In this document: positions 1 through 8,159 of the stretch, in pieces
How positions within the stretch are numbered: position 1 is the first letter of the stretch
How the letters are laid out: every line of letters starts with the position of its first letter
NCBI GenBank assembly: GCA_016718155.1
Contig: JADKEH010000028.1
Coordinates: 1 to 39,598 of the forward strand
DNA length: 39,598 nucleotides
Direction: 5' to 3'
Source of the DNA: Candidatus Rhodoferax randersensis
GTDB lineage: Bacteria > Pseudomonadota > Gammaproteobacteria > Burkholderiales > Burkholderiaceae_C
Notes under the pieces: generated by a model
Told to the model about the DNA's origin: nothing
Databases searched by the model: none
The model's input: the letters and a program-made list of their open reading frames with translations, nothing else
Position numbers and translations under genes: made by a program

Positions 1-689
1 TGGCGCGTGGCCGCGAGGCGGTGGAGAAGCTGCTGCAGCGCGAAGGCAAGACGGCGGTCAAGCTGGAGGACCTGGCATCGCAACTGGGCTTCAACTCGGC
101 TGACGATCTGTTTGCGGTGGTTGGCAAGGATGAGTTCTCGCTGCGCAACATCGAAATCCTGCTGCGTCCGCCCGAGCCGCTACCCAGCGAAGACGATATT
201 GTCCACCTCAAGAAACCGCGCAGTGGCGCCGAATCGGGCAAGGGTGGCGTACTGGTGGTGGGCGTCGATTCGCTGATGACGCAATTGGCCAAGTGCTGCA
301 AGCCCGCCCCGCCGGATGCCATCAGCGGTTTTGTGACAAGGGGAAAAGGCGTCAGCGTGCACCGCTCGGATTGCCCCAACTTGCGCGAGATGGTGGCCAA
401 GAATGGTGACCGCGTGATCGACGTGCAATGGGGTGCGCCCAAGTCGGCCGTGAGTGCGGTCTACCCGGTCGATGTAGCGATCCAGGCGCAGGACCGCCAG
501 GGCTTGCTGCGCGACATCTCCGAGGTGTTTGCCAAGGAAAAGATGAATGTGATCGGTGTGCAGACCCAGACGGTCAAGGGAACCGCCTGGATGACCTTCA
601 CGGTGGAGGTATTGGACTCTGGGCGACTGGCCAAGGTACTGGCCACCGTGGGTGATCTGAACGGGGTACGGTCAGCGCGAAGGCGTTGA
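1..689 (+). CDS. relA: RelA, (p)ppGpp synthetase, C-terminal part (5' end outside window)
   Basis: This is the regulatory C-terminal part of a long RelA/SpoT homologue, the enzyme that makes the stringent-response alarmone (p)ppGpp on stalled ribosomes. The reading frame is already open at base 3, so the gene starts outside the window; about 228 residues are visible and the catalytic domains are not. Seen here are the end of the TGS/helical region, the conserved Cys-Cys-Lys-Pro zinc-finger-like (RIS) block with PPDAISGFVTRGKG and a following HRSDCPN, and a C-terminal ACT domain of about 75 residues starting near YPVDVAIQAQDRQGLLRD. The wording of the RIS block resembles RelA more than SpoT, but that call is from memory of the family. 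It ends with TGA and converges on the AsmA-like gene. Confidence 0.93.
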   Translation, partial: ARGREAVEKLLQREGKTAVKLEDLASQLGFNSADDLFAVVGKDEFSLRNIEILLRPPEPLPSEDDIVHLKKPRSGAESGKGGVLVVGVDSLMTQLAKCCKPAPPDAISGFVTRGKGVSVHRSDCPNLREMVAKNGDRVIDVQWGAPKSAVSAVYPVDVAIQAQDRQGLLRDISEVFAKEKMNVIGVQTQTVKGTAWMTFTVEVLDSGRLAKVLATVGDLNGVRSARRR

Positions 690-736
690 CGACGGTCCCT
701 CGGCGCAGGGCAGGGCGAGCGGCTGGTTTACCGCAG

Positions 737-2041
737 CTACTTGCCAAAGATGTTCTTCAGTTTGTCGCCAACCTTGTCGCCCAGAGAGGCGCCGGCGCCG
801 GTGCCAGCGCCGGGCATGATCACCGTCCCAATGGCTGCGCCGATCAGGGCGGCGCGCGTCAGGGTAAGCTCGGGCGAATCGAGGGTGCCGCCCACGTCCA
901 GTGGTACACCGACCGCCGTGCCGACCGCCCGTGCCGCCAGGTCCACGCTGACGCGCCCGCTCAAGGCACGGCTTGGTGCCACGGCCACATGGCCCGTGGC
1001 ACTCAGGACCCCTGAACTCGCGACCAATCCGCTCAGTTGCAGCGCGCGACCCCGAGTAGTGACCTGCCCAGCCAGTGTGTCCAGACGCGTTTCGCCGCCC
1101 CGATTCAAGCCGACAGTCTTGACCGCCCGGGCCAGATCGATGCCATGCACCACGGCATTGCGCACATTGAACTTGCTTTGGGTCTGCAACGCGTCCATCA
1201 AGGTGCTCAAGGTTGCGCTGTGCCCAGTGAAGGTGGTATCGGCATCTAGGCGGCCGCTCAGGACCGGTTTGGAGGTGTCATTCAAGGCTGCGACTTCGAC
1301 CGCCCGGGTTTCCAACTGTCCCTTGAGCGCGAATTTGGGGCCGCTTTGGGCGGCCGGCTGTAGCTGGGCGCTACCTTTGACCGTACCACCACCGACCTGG
1401 ACGGCGACTGTCCAGTCATTGCCCTGGCGTTGCAGGCGCGCCTTGGCCCCCTGCATGGCGCCTTGGAGCACATTGACGGTCACGTCATCCGGCAAGCCCT
1501 GTGGGCTTAGGCGCACGTCGGCATCAAGCGTGACGCGCGTTCCCTTTGCGCTCACCCAGGTCAGGTTGTCCAGCACCGTACGTGCGGGAATGTAGCGCAG
1601 TGCCGATGCGCCCTCGGACTCTTGGCCTTTGGCGGTGGGGCCCTCGCGCTTCTTGCGTTGCAGCCCGGTCAGCACAGCGTCGATCCCGCCTTGCGGCAGC
1701 GTCACGCCGTGCAGCAACAGCGTGGCCAATTCCAAACGACCCTGCAGCAGCCCGCCCCAGGCCGGGCGGACTTCCACGCGCTCCAGCGTCAACGCGGGCC
1801 GGGTTTGAACTTGGACGCCAGAGATACTCAAGGCCGGAAGCGGCCAGATGTCAATGCCCACGCGCGCAAGCGTGACCCGCACACCCAGCGCATCACCAGC
1901 CTCGCGCTCAACCCTGGCCCGAAAATCGTCTGAGCCGATCCAGCGCTGCAGTGCAAGAACTCCCGCCGCTGCCAAAACCAGTAACAACGCCAGGGCCACG
2001 GCAATCCACTTCAGTTTTCGTTGCATCACGGCATTTTGCAT
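737..2041 (-). CDS. AsmA-family membrane-anchored protein
   Basis: This 434-residue protein has one N-terminal membrane segment (about residues 11-30, rich in Ala/Leu/Val) followed by a large, probably periplasmic domain of beta-strand-rich repeats typical of the AsmA/TamB-like superfamily. These proteins are linked to outer-membrane assembly and lipid transport. The beginning after the anchor (a segment with GSDDFRARVEREAGDALGVR) is the classic AsmA N-terminal pattern. The C-terminal end is Gly/Ala rich and ends in DKLKNIFGK. The start is uncertain: ATG at 2041 is used, with ATG at 2026 and TTG at 2053 as alternatives; none has a clear ribosome binding site. Shorter than E. coli AsmA (about 617 residues). 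The exact role is not known. Confidence 0.8.
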   Translation of the reverse strand: MQNAVMQRKLKWIAVALALLLVLAAAGVLALQRWIGSDDFRARVEREAGDALGVRVTLARVGIDIWPLPALSISGVQVQTRPALTLERVEVRPAWGGLLQGRLELATLLLHGVTLPQGGIDAVLTGLQRKKREGPTAKGQESEGASALRYIPARTVLDNLTWVSAKGTRVTLDADVRLSPQGLPDDVTVNVLQGAMQGAKARLQRQGNDWTVAVQVGGGTVKGSAQLQPAAQSGPKFALKGQLETRAVEVAALNDTSKPVLSGRLDADTTFTGHSATLSTLMDALQTQSKFNVRNAVVHGIDLARAVKTVGLNRGGETRLDTLAGQVTTRGRALQLSGLVASSGVLSATGHVAVAPSRALSGRVSVDLAARAVGTAVGVPLDVGGTLDSPELTLTRAALIGAAIGTVIMPGAGTGAGASLGDKVGDKLKNIFGK

Positions 2042-2115
2042 GGCGTTGTTCAATGAATTGAGTCCACGCGCCGCGCCGCAGCAGCGCTCGGTGCAAGAGA
2101 CTGTGAGGCGACCCC

Positions 2116-2766
2116 TCAGGGCAGAAAGGTACTGGCCTCGCCCACGATCAGTTTGGCCAGTTCGTCCATCAAGTCGTAGCGAACCAGATCGGCCGGGTAG
2201 GCCACACTAACGATCTCAAACGCGCGCACGTTCGCAAGGCGAAACCCGAGCGTCGCGTCGTCGTGGCTTGCCGTGATGGCGATAGTGCCGCGCGCCTCGG
2301 TCTTGTAGTCGAACCGGAACGCCTGCAAGGTTTTCTTCTCAGGATGGCGTACCTCAACCCGCTCGTGCCTGACCGTGCCGGCCGCCAGACGAGACTCGAT
2401 GCGCTGCAGGCCAGGAGGAAAATTGGCACTGACGCTGGCCCCTTGAGGGACGCCCTGGCGCGGGACCAGGTTCCACCCCATGGCGATGTAGTCAAACACC
2501 TCCTGGTCACGAAGCTTTTTTCTGCGGGCATCGACCCGAAAGTCCGTCAAACGCATGCTGGGCCACGGGGTTTTGCCGTCGAGACTGAGCGCTGGACCGT
2601 TTGGTTTGACGATGTCCAGATTCTTGGCCAGTTCACTGAGGTACTGCCACGCAGTCTTGCAGGCCCACTCGGTTTGCTGGCAGTTGGCTTCCAGCATGGC
2701 CTTGTCGGTGCTTTGCTCGGTTTGCAAAGCACTTGCCTGGGACTTCAATTGATTGAGAAAACTCAC
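2116..2766 (-). CDS. Conserved hypothetical protein
   Basis: I do not recognise a named family. The 216-residue product has no signal peptide or membrane segment. Its first 80 residues look helical (Gln/Leu/Ala rich, with CQQTEWACKTAWQYL), and the rest is mixed alpha/beta with a conserved-looking FRVDARRKKLRDQEVFDYI stretch. The start chosen is GTG at 2766, preceded by a GGAAGG motif four bases upstream; a longer form starting at GTG 2808 is possible, but a TAGAAT hexamer in that stretch could be the -10 box. It lies between the AsmA-like gene and the iron alcohol dehydrogenase on the same strand. No function is proposed. Confidence 0.7.
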   Translation of the reverse strand: MSFLNQLKSQASALQTEQSTDKAMLEANCQQTEWACKTAWQYLSELAKNLDIVKPNGPALSLDGKTPWPSMRLTDFRVDARRKKLRDQEVFDYIAMGWNLVPRQGVPQGASVSANFPPGLQRIESRLAAGTVRHERVEVRHPEKKTLQAFRFDYKTEARGTIAITASHDDATLGFRLANVRAFEIVSVAYPADLVRYDLMDELAKLIVGEASTFLP

Positions 2767-2846
2767 AGCGCCTTCCAACTCGCAGGAAATTGACACAATT
2801 CTAGCCACCCGTTGCCGGGCTCACCCAGTTCAGGGCGCCTCAGCGC

Positions 2847-3983
2847 CTACATGGAACGTTGCAGCATGGTCCGATAGTCCTCGGCACTTGCGATGCGTGG
2901 ATTGGTCTTGTGGCAATGGTCGGCCATGGCGCCGACGATGATGGCGTCAAACCACTGCACTTTCACACCCATCGCCGCCAATCCTGTGGGCAAACCAAGG
3001 CGCTGGTTCAGGGCCTTGATGGCTGCGGGAATGTCCGCCGCGGCGTCCAGGCCCATGACGCTGGCCATGCGTTGCAGCCGCTGCTCTTTTTGGATCGAGG
3101 GCGCGGCAGCATTGAACTCGATCACGGCCGGCAAAAACACCGCGTTCAAGGTGCCGTGGTGCAAGCCTGGATTGATGCCACCCAGGCTGTGACTGAGCGA
3201 ATGCACGCAGCCCAGGCCTTTCTGAAACGCCATGGCCCCTTGCATGGAGGCACTCATCAGGTTCAGACGCGCCTCGCGGTCGCTGCCGTCGCGCGTGGCG
3301 CGTTCGATATGCGTCCAGGCGCGCTGCAGGCCGTCCAGCGCGATTCCGTCCGCAGGCGGGTTGAAAGCTGGTGCCATGAAGGTTTCCATGCAGTGGGCAA
3401 TGGCGTCCATGCCGGTGGCCGCCGTCAGTTTGGGCGGCAAGCCCAGCGTCAACTCGGGGTCGCAAATGGCCGACTTTGGCACCAGGTGCCAGGAATGGAA
3501 GCCCAGCTTGCGATGGTCCTCCACGATGATGATCGCGCCACGCGCCACCTCGCTGCCGGTACCGCTGGTGGTCGGTACCGCAATCAAGGGTGCCACACGC
3601 TCGGTGATGCGCGGCGAACCGCCTTCGATGGTGGCGTAATGCGTTAGCGGCCCTGGGTGCGTGGCGGCAATCGCCGTCCCTTTTGCACAGTCGATGGCGG
3701 AGCCGCCGCCCAGCGCGATCAGGCCATCACAGCCCCGCTTGACGTAGAGCGCCGCAGCTGCCCGCACCGCCGCTTCGGTGGGATTCGAGGGCGTCTGGTC
3801 ATACACCGCCACCGGCCAGCCCGGCAGGGCGTCAAGCGCTTTTTGCAGCAAACCCGCCGCTTTGACACCAGCGTCGGTGACAATCAGCGGGCGCTTGATA
3901 CCAACCCGTTCGCACTCCTGCGCCAGCAGCTTGACTGCGCCAAATTCAAACTGCACTTGCGTGATGTAGTAGATCAGAGACAT
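2847..3983 (-). CDS. Iron-containing alcohol dehydrogenase
   Basis: A 378-residue group III (Fe-ADH) oxidoreductase, which interconverts alcohols and aldehydes or ketones with NAD(P). Seen are the dinucleotide-binding loop GGGSAIDCAKG, the family signature PTTSGTGSEV, and the metal ligands: Asp from DPELTLGLPP, His in GMDAIAHCMETF, and two His in the CVHSLSHSLGG...GLHHGTLNAVF region. Length matches the family. The start is placed at ATG 3983 (MSLIYYITQVQFEFG), since the in-frame extension to 4046 is low-complexity and runs into the divergent promoter region. The substrate cannot be read from sequence; maleylacetate reductases and 4-hydroxybutyrate dehydrogenases belong to the same superfamily. 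It is transcribed away from the exported hydratase gene, with 57 bases between starts. Confidence 0.9.
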   Translation of the reverse strand: MSLIYYITQVQFEFGAVKLLAQECERVGIKRPLIVTDAGVKAAGLLQKALDALPGWPVAVYDQTPSNPTEAAVRAAAALYVKRGCDGLIALGGGSAIDCAKGTAIAATHPGPLTHYATIEGGSPRITERVAPLIAVPTTSGTGSEVARGAIIIVEDHRKLGFHSWHLVPKSAICDPELTLGLPPKLTAATGMDAIAHCMETFMAPAFNPPADGIALDGLQRAWTHIERATRDGSDREARLNLMSASMQGAMAFQKGLGCVHSLSHSLGGINPGLHHGTLNAVFLPAVIEFNAAAPSIQKEQRLQRMASVMGLDAAADIPAAIKALNQRLGLPTGLAAMGVKVQWFDAIIVGAMADHCHKTNPRIASAEDYRTMLQRSM

Positions 3984-4040
3984 GTGTGGCGGCCGCTCAG
4001 TTGTACGATGTAGGCCCAACTTTAACAACAGGAGACCTCC

Positions 4041-4907
4041 ATGCAAATCAAATCAGCCCTGCTGGCAGTCGCGTTGGCGATAGCCGGGATGCAGGCTCAG
4101 GCCGAGTGCTTGACGGACAAGCAGGTCGCCGACCTGATCGCCAGCTATGTCGCCAAGACGCCAGCGGCCAACCCGGAGGGACTAAGCGAGGAAGACGGCG
4201 CGTGCAGCCGCGCCAAGGTCAACCTGCAGCTGGCGCAGCGCCTGGGCAAGGTGGTGGGCTACAAGGCCGGCCTGACCAACCCGGCGGTGCAAAAGCGCTT
4301 TGGCTATGACAAGCCGACCTGGGGCAAGTTGTACCAGGGCATGGTGCTGGCTGATGGCGCGGTGGTCGATGCGACGTTTGGCGCCAGGCCGCTGTTCGAG
4401 GCTGACATGCTGGTGCGCGTGCGCAGCGAGGCGATCAATCAGGCCAAGACCCCCATGGAGGTGCTCGACGCGATTGACCAGGTGATCCCGTTCATCGAGC
4501 TTCCCGACCTGACGGTGCTGGCGCCACCCAAACTCAACGGCCCGGCCATCAACGCCATCAATGTCGGCGCGCGCCTGGGGGTGGCGGGACAGCCGGTTGT
4601 GGTACCGCAGACCCGCGGCGAGCGCTACGCCATGCTGGACGCGCTGCGCGACATGACCGTTGTCCTGTCAGATGACAAGGGTGCCGAGTTCGGCCGGGGC
4701 AAGGGCTCGGACATCCTGGAGCATCCCCTTAACGCCGTGGTGTGGCTGGCGCAGGCGCTGGCCAAGGAGGGCTTGAGCATGAAGCCCGGCGAACTGATCA
4801 GCCTGGGATCGTTCTCGCCCCTGATGCCGCCCAAGCCGGGGGTCAAAGTCATCGCCACATATTACGGGCTGATCGGCGCGCAGCCGGTCTCCGTGACATT
4901 CAAGTAG
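4041..4907 (+). CDS. Exported 2-keto-4-pentenoate hydratase-like protein (FAH superfamily)
   Basis: A 288-residue protein resembling MhpD-type 2-keto-4-pentenoate hydratases and decarboxylases of aromatic meta-cleavage pathways, but with a convincing N-terminal signal peptide (about residues 1-21, basic start, hydrophobic core, AQA-EC cleavage site). The hydratase fold is suggested by KVVGYKAGLTNPAVQKRFG, by the LFEADMLVRV strand and acidic positions near VIPFIELPDL, and by the C-terminal PGELISLGSFSPLMPPKPG. Classical members are cytoplasmic, so a periplasmic member is unusual and its substrate is unknown. A good ribosome binding site (GGAG, eight bases before ATG) supports the start. Divergent from the iron alcohol dehydrogenase; the thioesterase-GNAT gene follows after 59 bases. 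Confidence 0.83.
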   Translation: MQIKSALLAVALAIAGMQAQAECLTDKQVADLIASYVAKTPAANPEGLSEEDGACSRAKVNLQLAQRLGKVVGYKAGLTNPAVQKRFGYDKPTWGKLYQGMVLADGAVVDATFGARPLFEADMLVRVRSEAINQAKTPMEVLDAIDQVIPFIELPDLTVLAPPKLNGPAINAINVGARLGVAGQPVVVPQTRGERYAMLDALRDMTVVLSDDKGAEFGRGKGSDILEHPLNAVVWLAQALAKEGLSMKPGELISLGSFSPLMPPKPGVKVIATYYGLIGAQPVSVTFK

Positions 4908-4966
4908 ACGAGCCACTGCCGCAGCGCGCAGGCGCTGCCAAGTGCTTTTCAGACGGAAGCTCACCC

Positions 4967-5863
4967 ATGACCCTGCCGCGACGCAAAGACTTTCGCTTTA
5001 TTCACCGCCTGCGTGTGCGCTGGGCTGAAGTGGACATGCAAAAGATCGTGTTCAACGCACACTACCTGATGTACTTCGATACCGCCATTGCCGACTACTG
5101 GCGCGCCCTGGCGCTGCCCTACGACACGGCCATGGCGCAGCTTGAAGGCGATCTGTATGTGCGCAAGGCCACGGTTGAATACCTGGGTTCAGCGAGGGTG
5201 GACGATCAACTCGATGTGGCCATTCGATGCCAGCGCATTGGAAAGTCCTCGATGGTGTTCTCCGGCGCCATCTTTCGTGGCGAGGAGCACCTGATCAGTT
5301 GCGAGCTGGTTTATGTGTTTGCCGATCCGCGCACGCAGCGGTCCAAACCGGTGCCCGAGGCCTTGCGCGCCATCCTGGGTGGCTACGAAGCCCGAGAACC
5401 CATGGTCAAGATCGAGGTTGGGCCCTGGACCGCGTTGCGCGATGGGGCCAGCCAGGTTCGAGCCGAGGTGTTTGAGCACGAGCAGGGCATTGCCGCGGAG
5501 ATGGCCAGTGACGAGTCCGATCCCGGCGCCGTGCACGCCTTGGCGCGCAATCGCCTGGGTCAGCCAGTGGCCACGGCACGGCTACTCCAGCACGAGCCAG
5601 GTGTCGGGCGCGTCGGTCGCATGGCGGTCAACCGGGTCCTGCGAGGCTCGCATCTGGGGCGTGATGTGTTGCGCGCCCTGCTCGAAGTGGCGGCGATGCG
5701 GGGCGACCAGGAGGTGTGCCTGTACGCGCAGCGTCGGGCTGAGGAGTTCTACCTGCTACAAGGGTTTCGCCCCCGTGGCGAGCCGTTTGACGAAGCCGGA
5801 ATCAGCCACATCGAAATGGCGATGCCGCTGGTCAAGGCGACTGCGCCGCAGAACGTTGCCTGA
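4967..5863 (+). CDS. Fusion of YbgC-like hotdog thioesterase and GNAT acetyltransferase
   Basis: A 298-residue two-domain protein. Residues 1 to about 140 form a YbgC/4-hydroxybenzoyl-CoA-thioesterase hotdog domain, with VRWAEVDMQKIVFNAHYLMY matching the helix and active-site Asp region and a later VEYLGSARVDDQLDV segment. Residues about 145-298 form a GNAT N-acyltransferase domain with a recognisable acetyl-CoA loop (RMAVNRVLRGSHLGRDVL, Arg-Gly-x-x-Leu-Gly pattern) and YLLQGFRPRG near the end. The start ATG follows GGAAG; the long in-frame extension upstream overlaps the hydratase gene and is rejected. The stop is followed directly by the GTG of the next gene, so the two are probably translationally coupled. 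Likely biochemistry is acyl-CoA hydrolysis plus acyl transfer; the substrate is unknown. Confidence 0.85.
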   Translation: MTLPRRKDFRFIHRLRVRWAEVDMQKIVFNAHYLMYFDTAIADYWRALALPYDTAMAQLEGDLYVRKATVEYLGSARVDDQLDVAIRCQRIGKSSMVFSGAIFRGEEHLISCELVYVFADPRTQRSKPVPEALRAILGGYEAREPMVKIEVGPWTALRDGASQVRAEVFEHEQGIAAEMASDESDPGAVHALARNRLGQPVATARLLQHEPGVGRVGRMAVNRVLRGSHLGRDVLRALLEVAAMRGDQEVCLYAQRRAEEFYLLQGFRPRGEPFDEAGISHIEMAMPLVKATAPQNVA

Positions 5864-8053
5864 GTGAGCACTGGTCACGCGGCGTACTCCCTGGGCGGCG
5901 AACTCCAGTTGCCCCTGCCCTGGCGGCGCGATCCCACGGCGTGGGTGGTGGGCCTGCTTGCGCTGACGCTGTTTCTGGCACCGGCAGCGGGCGCGACATC
6001 TGAACTGCTGCTGCAGGACACACTGAAATCCATGATCGTGGCCTTTGGCGTGTTGCTCTCATCCTTGTTGCTCTGCTGGCGTACGGCACGCCAACATGAG
6101 CCTCCACTGTGGCACTTGCTGCTGTGGTTGCCCCTGGGGCTAATGGCCTACGCCGTGGGCAGTGCGGTCTGGTCGCACACGTACCTGGCTACGGTCGAAG
6201 CAGTGCGTTGGCTGATCCTGAGCCTGCTGCTCTGGGTGGGTTTGAATAGTCTCAGGCGCGAGCATCTGCCGATTCTGGTCAGCGGCATCCACTGGGGCGC
6301 GGTGACTGCTTCCCTGTGGGTAGCCTTGCAATTTTGGGTGGATTTCAAGCTCTTTCCACAGGGTCCCAACCCCGCTTCGACCTTTGTCAACCGTAACTTC
6401 TTCGCCGAGTACGCGGTCTGCACGCTGCCATTCTCCGCGCTGCTGGTGGCGCAAAGTCGGAGCCTGGGCTCGGTTGCACTGAGAACGGCGACGGCATCGT
6501 TGACAGTCATCGCACTCATGATGACGGGAACACGCTCAGCTCTGGTCGCGCTGATGGTCTTATCCATGGTGCTGCCCTGGATTCTCTATCGCTACCGCGA
6601 GCGCTTGGGGTTGCGGCACTGGTCACGACAGATGGGCGTCGCTGCGACGGCGGTGTTGCTCATCAGCTTGATCGGCTTGGGCAGCATCGAGAGCGGAAAT
6701 CCCAAAGTAATTGAAGAGCTTCGCGGGAGCACACCCCTTGGCAAAGCCCTCACTCGCGCGGTCTCAATGGTCGAGCCAGCGGAGTACACCGAGCGAACGT
6801 TTTCAGCTCGTGTCGTGATGTGGAAAGCCACCCTGCGCATGATCGCAGCCCACCCCATCGTTGGCGTCGGCGCTGGAGCTTGGGAGGTCGAGATTCCCCT
6901 TTATCAGGTACCGGGCGCGCTGACGGAAGACGACTTCTACGCCCACAACGAGATCATGCAGTTGCTGGCCGAATATGGTCTGGTCGGATGGGCGTTCCTG
7001 CTCGCCCTGCTGGCCTACCTGGGCCGGGTAGCCTGGACGCTGCGCCGAGGCGCCGCAGAGCAGGAACAAGCCGAGGCACCCGTTCGAGCGCTGACGGTAT
7101 GCAGCCTGCTGGCCTTGCTGCTGGTCAGTAACGCCGGTTTTCCGTGGCGCCTGGCCAGTTCCGGAGCCCTGTTTGCGCTGAACCTGGCGATATTGGCGGC
7201 GTCGGACGCGAGGTTGGTCAGGCGACCCGGTCCACTGGTCCTGCCCTGCCCATGGCGTGCCGACAGTGCCAGAGTGCTGATGGTGGCGCTGGTGGCCAGC
7301 TTGGGGTTGGCCGTGTTTCTGTCGGTCCAGGCGGTGCAGGTTGAACGCCGTCTGGTGCGCGCCGCCCAATTGGCGCTGTCCATCACCCGCTCTGGTGCGC
7401 CCAACGATCCGCGCTGGGCAGCCACCAAGGAGGAAATCCTTTCGCTGATGGACCAGGGTATTGCCATCAACCCTCACTACCGCAAGATCACGCCCATCGT
7501 GGCCGACGAACTGGCGCGTTGGGGTGACTGGGAGAATGCAGTCTGGATTTGGGAATCGGTTGTCGTGTCGCGCCCGCATGTGTTGGCCTTGCTTGCCAAC
7601 GTTGGCCGCGGCTATGCACAGATGGGGCACCTCGAAAGGGCGCGGGAGTATCTGGAACGGGCGAGGGCGATTCGGCCCGATGCGCTCGCGGTCCGGTCCC
7701 TCGAAGTCATGCTGCTGATGCGCGCTGGTCAGGAGGAGCAAGCCACCGCGCTCATCCAGAGCGCCTTCAGGCTGGATCGCTACGATATGGACTTGCTCAA
7801 TGCAGCCTACGCGCTGGGTGTTCGCGCCAAGGACTGGCCGATGGCGATAGCGGCGCTGCAACGGCGCAACCGGACTTGGCCGCAGCACGCAGTGGACGGC
7901 TGGCTCAAGCTTGGCGATCTGTATGCCGGAGCCGGCATCAACGACTCGCAAAAGGCGATCGACGCGTACCGCCGAGCCATTGAACTTGCGCCGCCAGCGT
8001 TCAAGTCGCAAGTGCGCGAACTGGTGGCCCCAGTCTACAAAGACAGGTTGTGA
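5864..8053 (+). CDS. O-antigen ligase / Wzy-type polymerase membrane protein with TPR tail
   Basis: A 729-residue protein with about ten or more hydrophobic segments between residues 20 and 500, followed by a soluble C-terminal part of about 200 residues containing TPR-like helix pairs (for example GYAQMGHLERAREYLERARA). The periplasmic loop has the Wzy_C signature: GVGAGAWEVEIPLYQ, then AHNEIMQLLAEYGLVGW near residue 361, and an earlier STFVNRNFFAEY. Such proteins join or polymerise lipid-linked glycans, either onto lipid A core (WaaL), into O-antigen (Wzy) or onto pilin-like proteins (PglL/PilO type). Which one applies cannot be decided here, and no other glycan gene is nearby. The GTG start lies directly after the stop of the preceding gene. 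Confidence 0.85.
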   Translation: MSTGHAAYSLGGELQLPLPWRRDPTAWVVGLLALTLFLAPAAGATSELLLQDTLKSMIVAFGVLLSSLLLCWRTARQHEPPLWHLLLWLPLGLMAYAVGSAVWSHTYLATVEAVRWLILSLLLWVGLNSLRREHLPILVSGIHWGAVTASLWVALQFWVDFKLFPQGPNPASTFVNRNFFAEYAVCTLPFSALLVAQSRSLGSVALRTATASLTVIALMMTGTRSALVALMVLSMVLPWILYRYRERLGLRHWSRQMGVAATAVLLISLIGLGSIESGNPKVIEELRGSTPLGKALTRAVSMVEPAEYTERTFSARVVMWKATLRMIAAHPIVGVGAGAWEVEIPLYQVPGALTEDDFYAHNEIMQLLAEYGLVGWAFLLALLAYLGRVAWTLRRGAAEQEQAEAPVRALTVCSLLALLLVSNAGFPWRLASSGALFALNLAILAASDARLVRRPGPLVLPCPWRADSARVLMVALVASLGLAVFLSVQAVQVERRLVRAAQLALSITRSGAPNDPRWAATKEEILSLMDQGIAINPHYRKITPIVADELARWGDWENAVWIWESVVVSRPHVLALLANVGRGYAQMGHLERAREYLERARAIRPDALAVRSLEVMLLMRAGQEEQATALIQSAFRLDRYDMDLLNAAYALGVRAKDWPMAIAALQRRNRTWPQHAVDGWLKLGDLYAGAGINDSQKAIDAYRRAIELAPPAFKSQVRELVAPVYKDRL

Positions 8054-8062
8054 AACTTGCGG

Positions 8063-8100
8063 GACAGACCGCAGTCACGCAAAGCGTGGCCAGCTCTGTC
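8063..8100. other. Nested inverted repeat between convergent genes
   Basis: Between the O-antigen-ligase-type gene and ygfZ, which converge, an outer repeat GACAGA/TCTGTC (8063-8068, 8095-8100) surrounds an inner CACGC-aaa-GCGTG hairpin (8076-8088). It has no T-tract on either strand, so it is not a typical intrinsic terminator, but its position suggests a 3'-end structure for one or both transcripts. Confidence 0.35.
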
Positions 8101-8159
8101 CTCAACTGATCGTCGGATGTTGGCTGTCCACCCTGCCGGGCAGACCACCGACGCAGCGC

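Noticed and set aside
741..1595. A 284-codon open frame on the plus strand
   Set aside because: Antisense to the AsmA-like gene, with low-complexity Ser/Arg/Thr composition and no family features.
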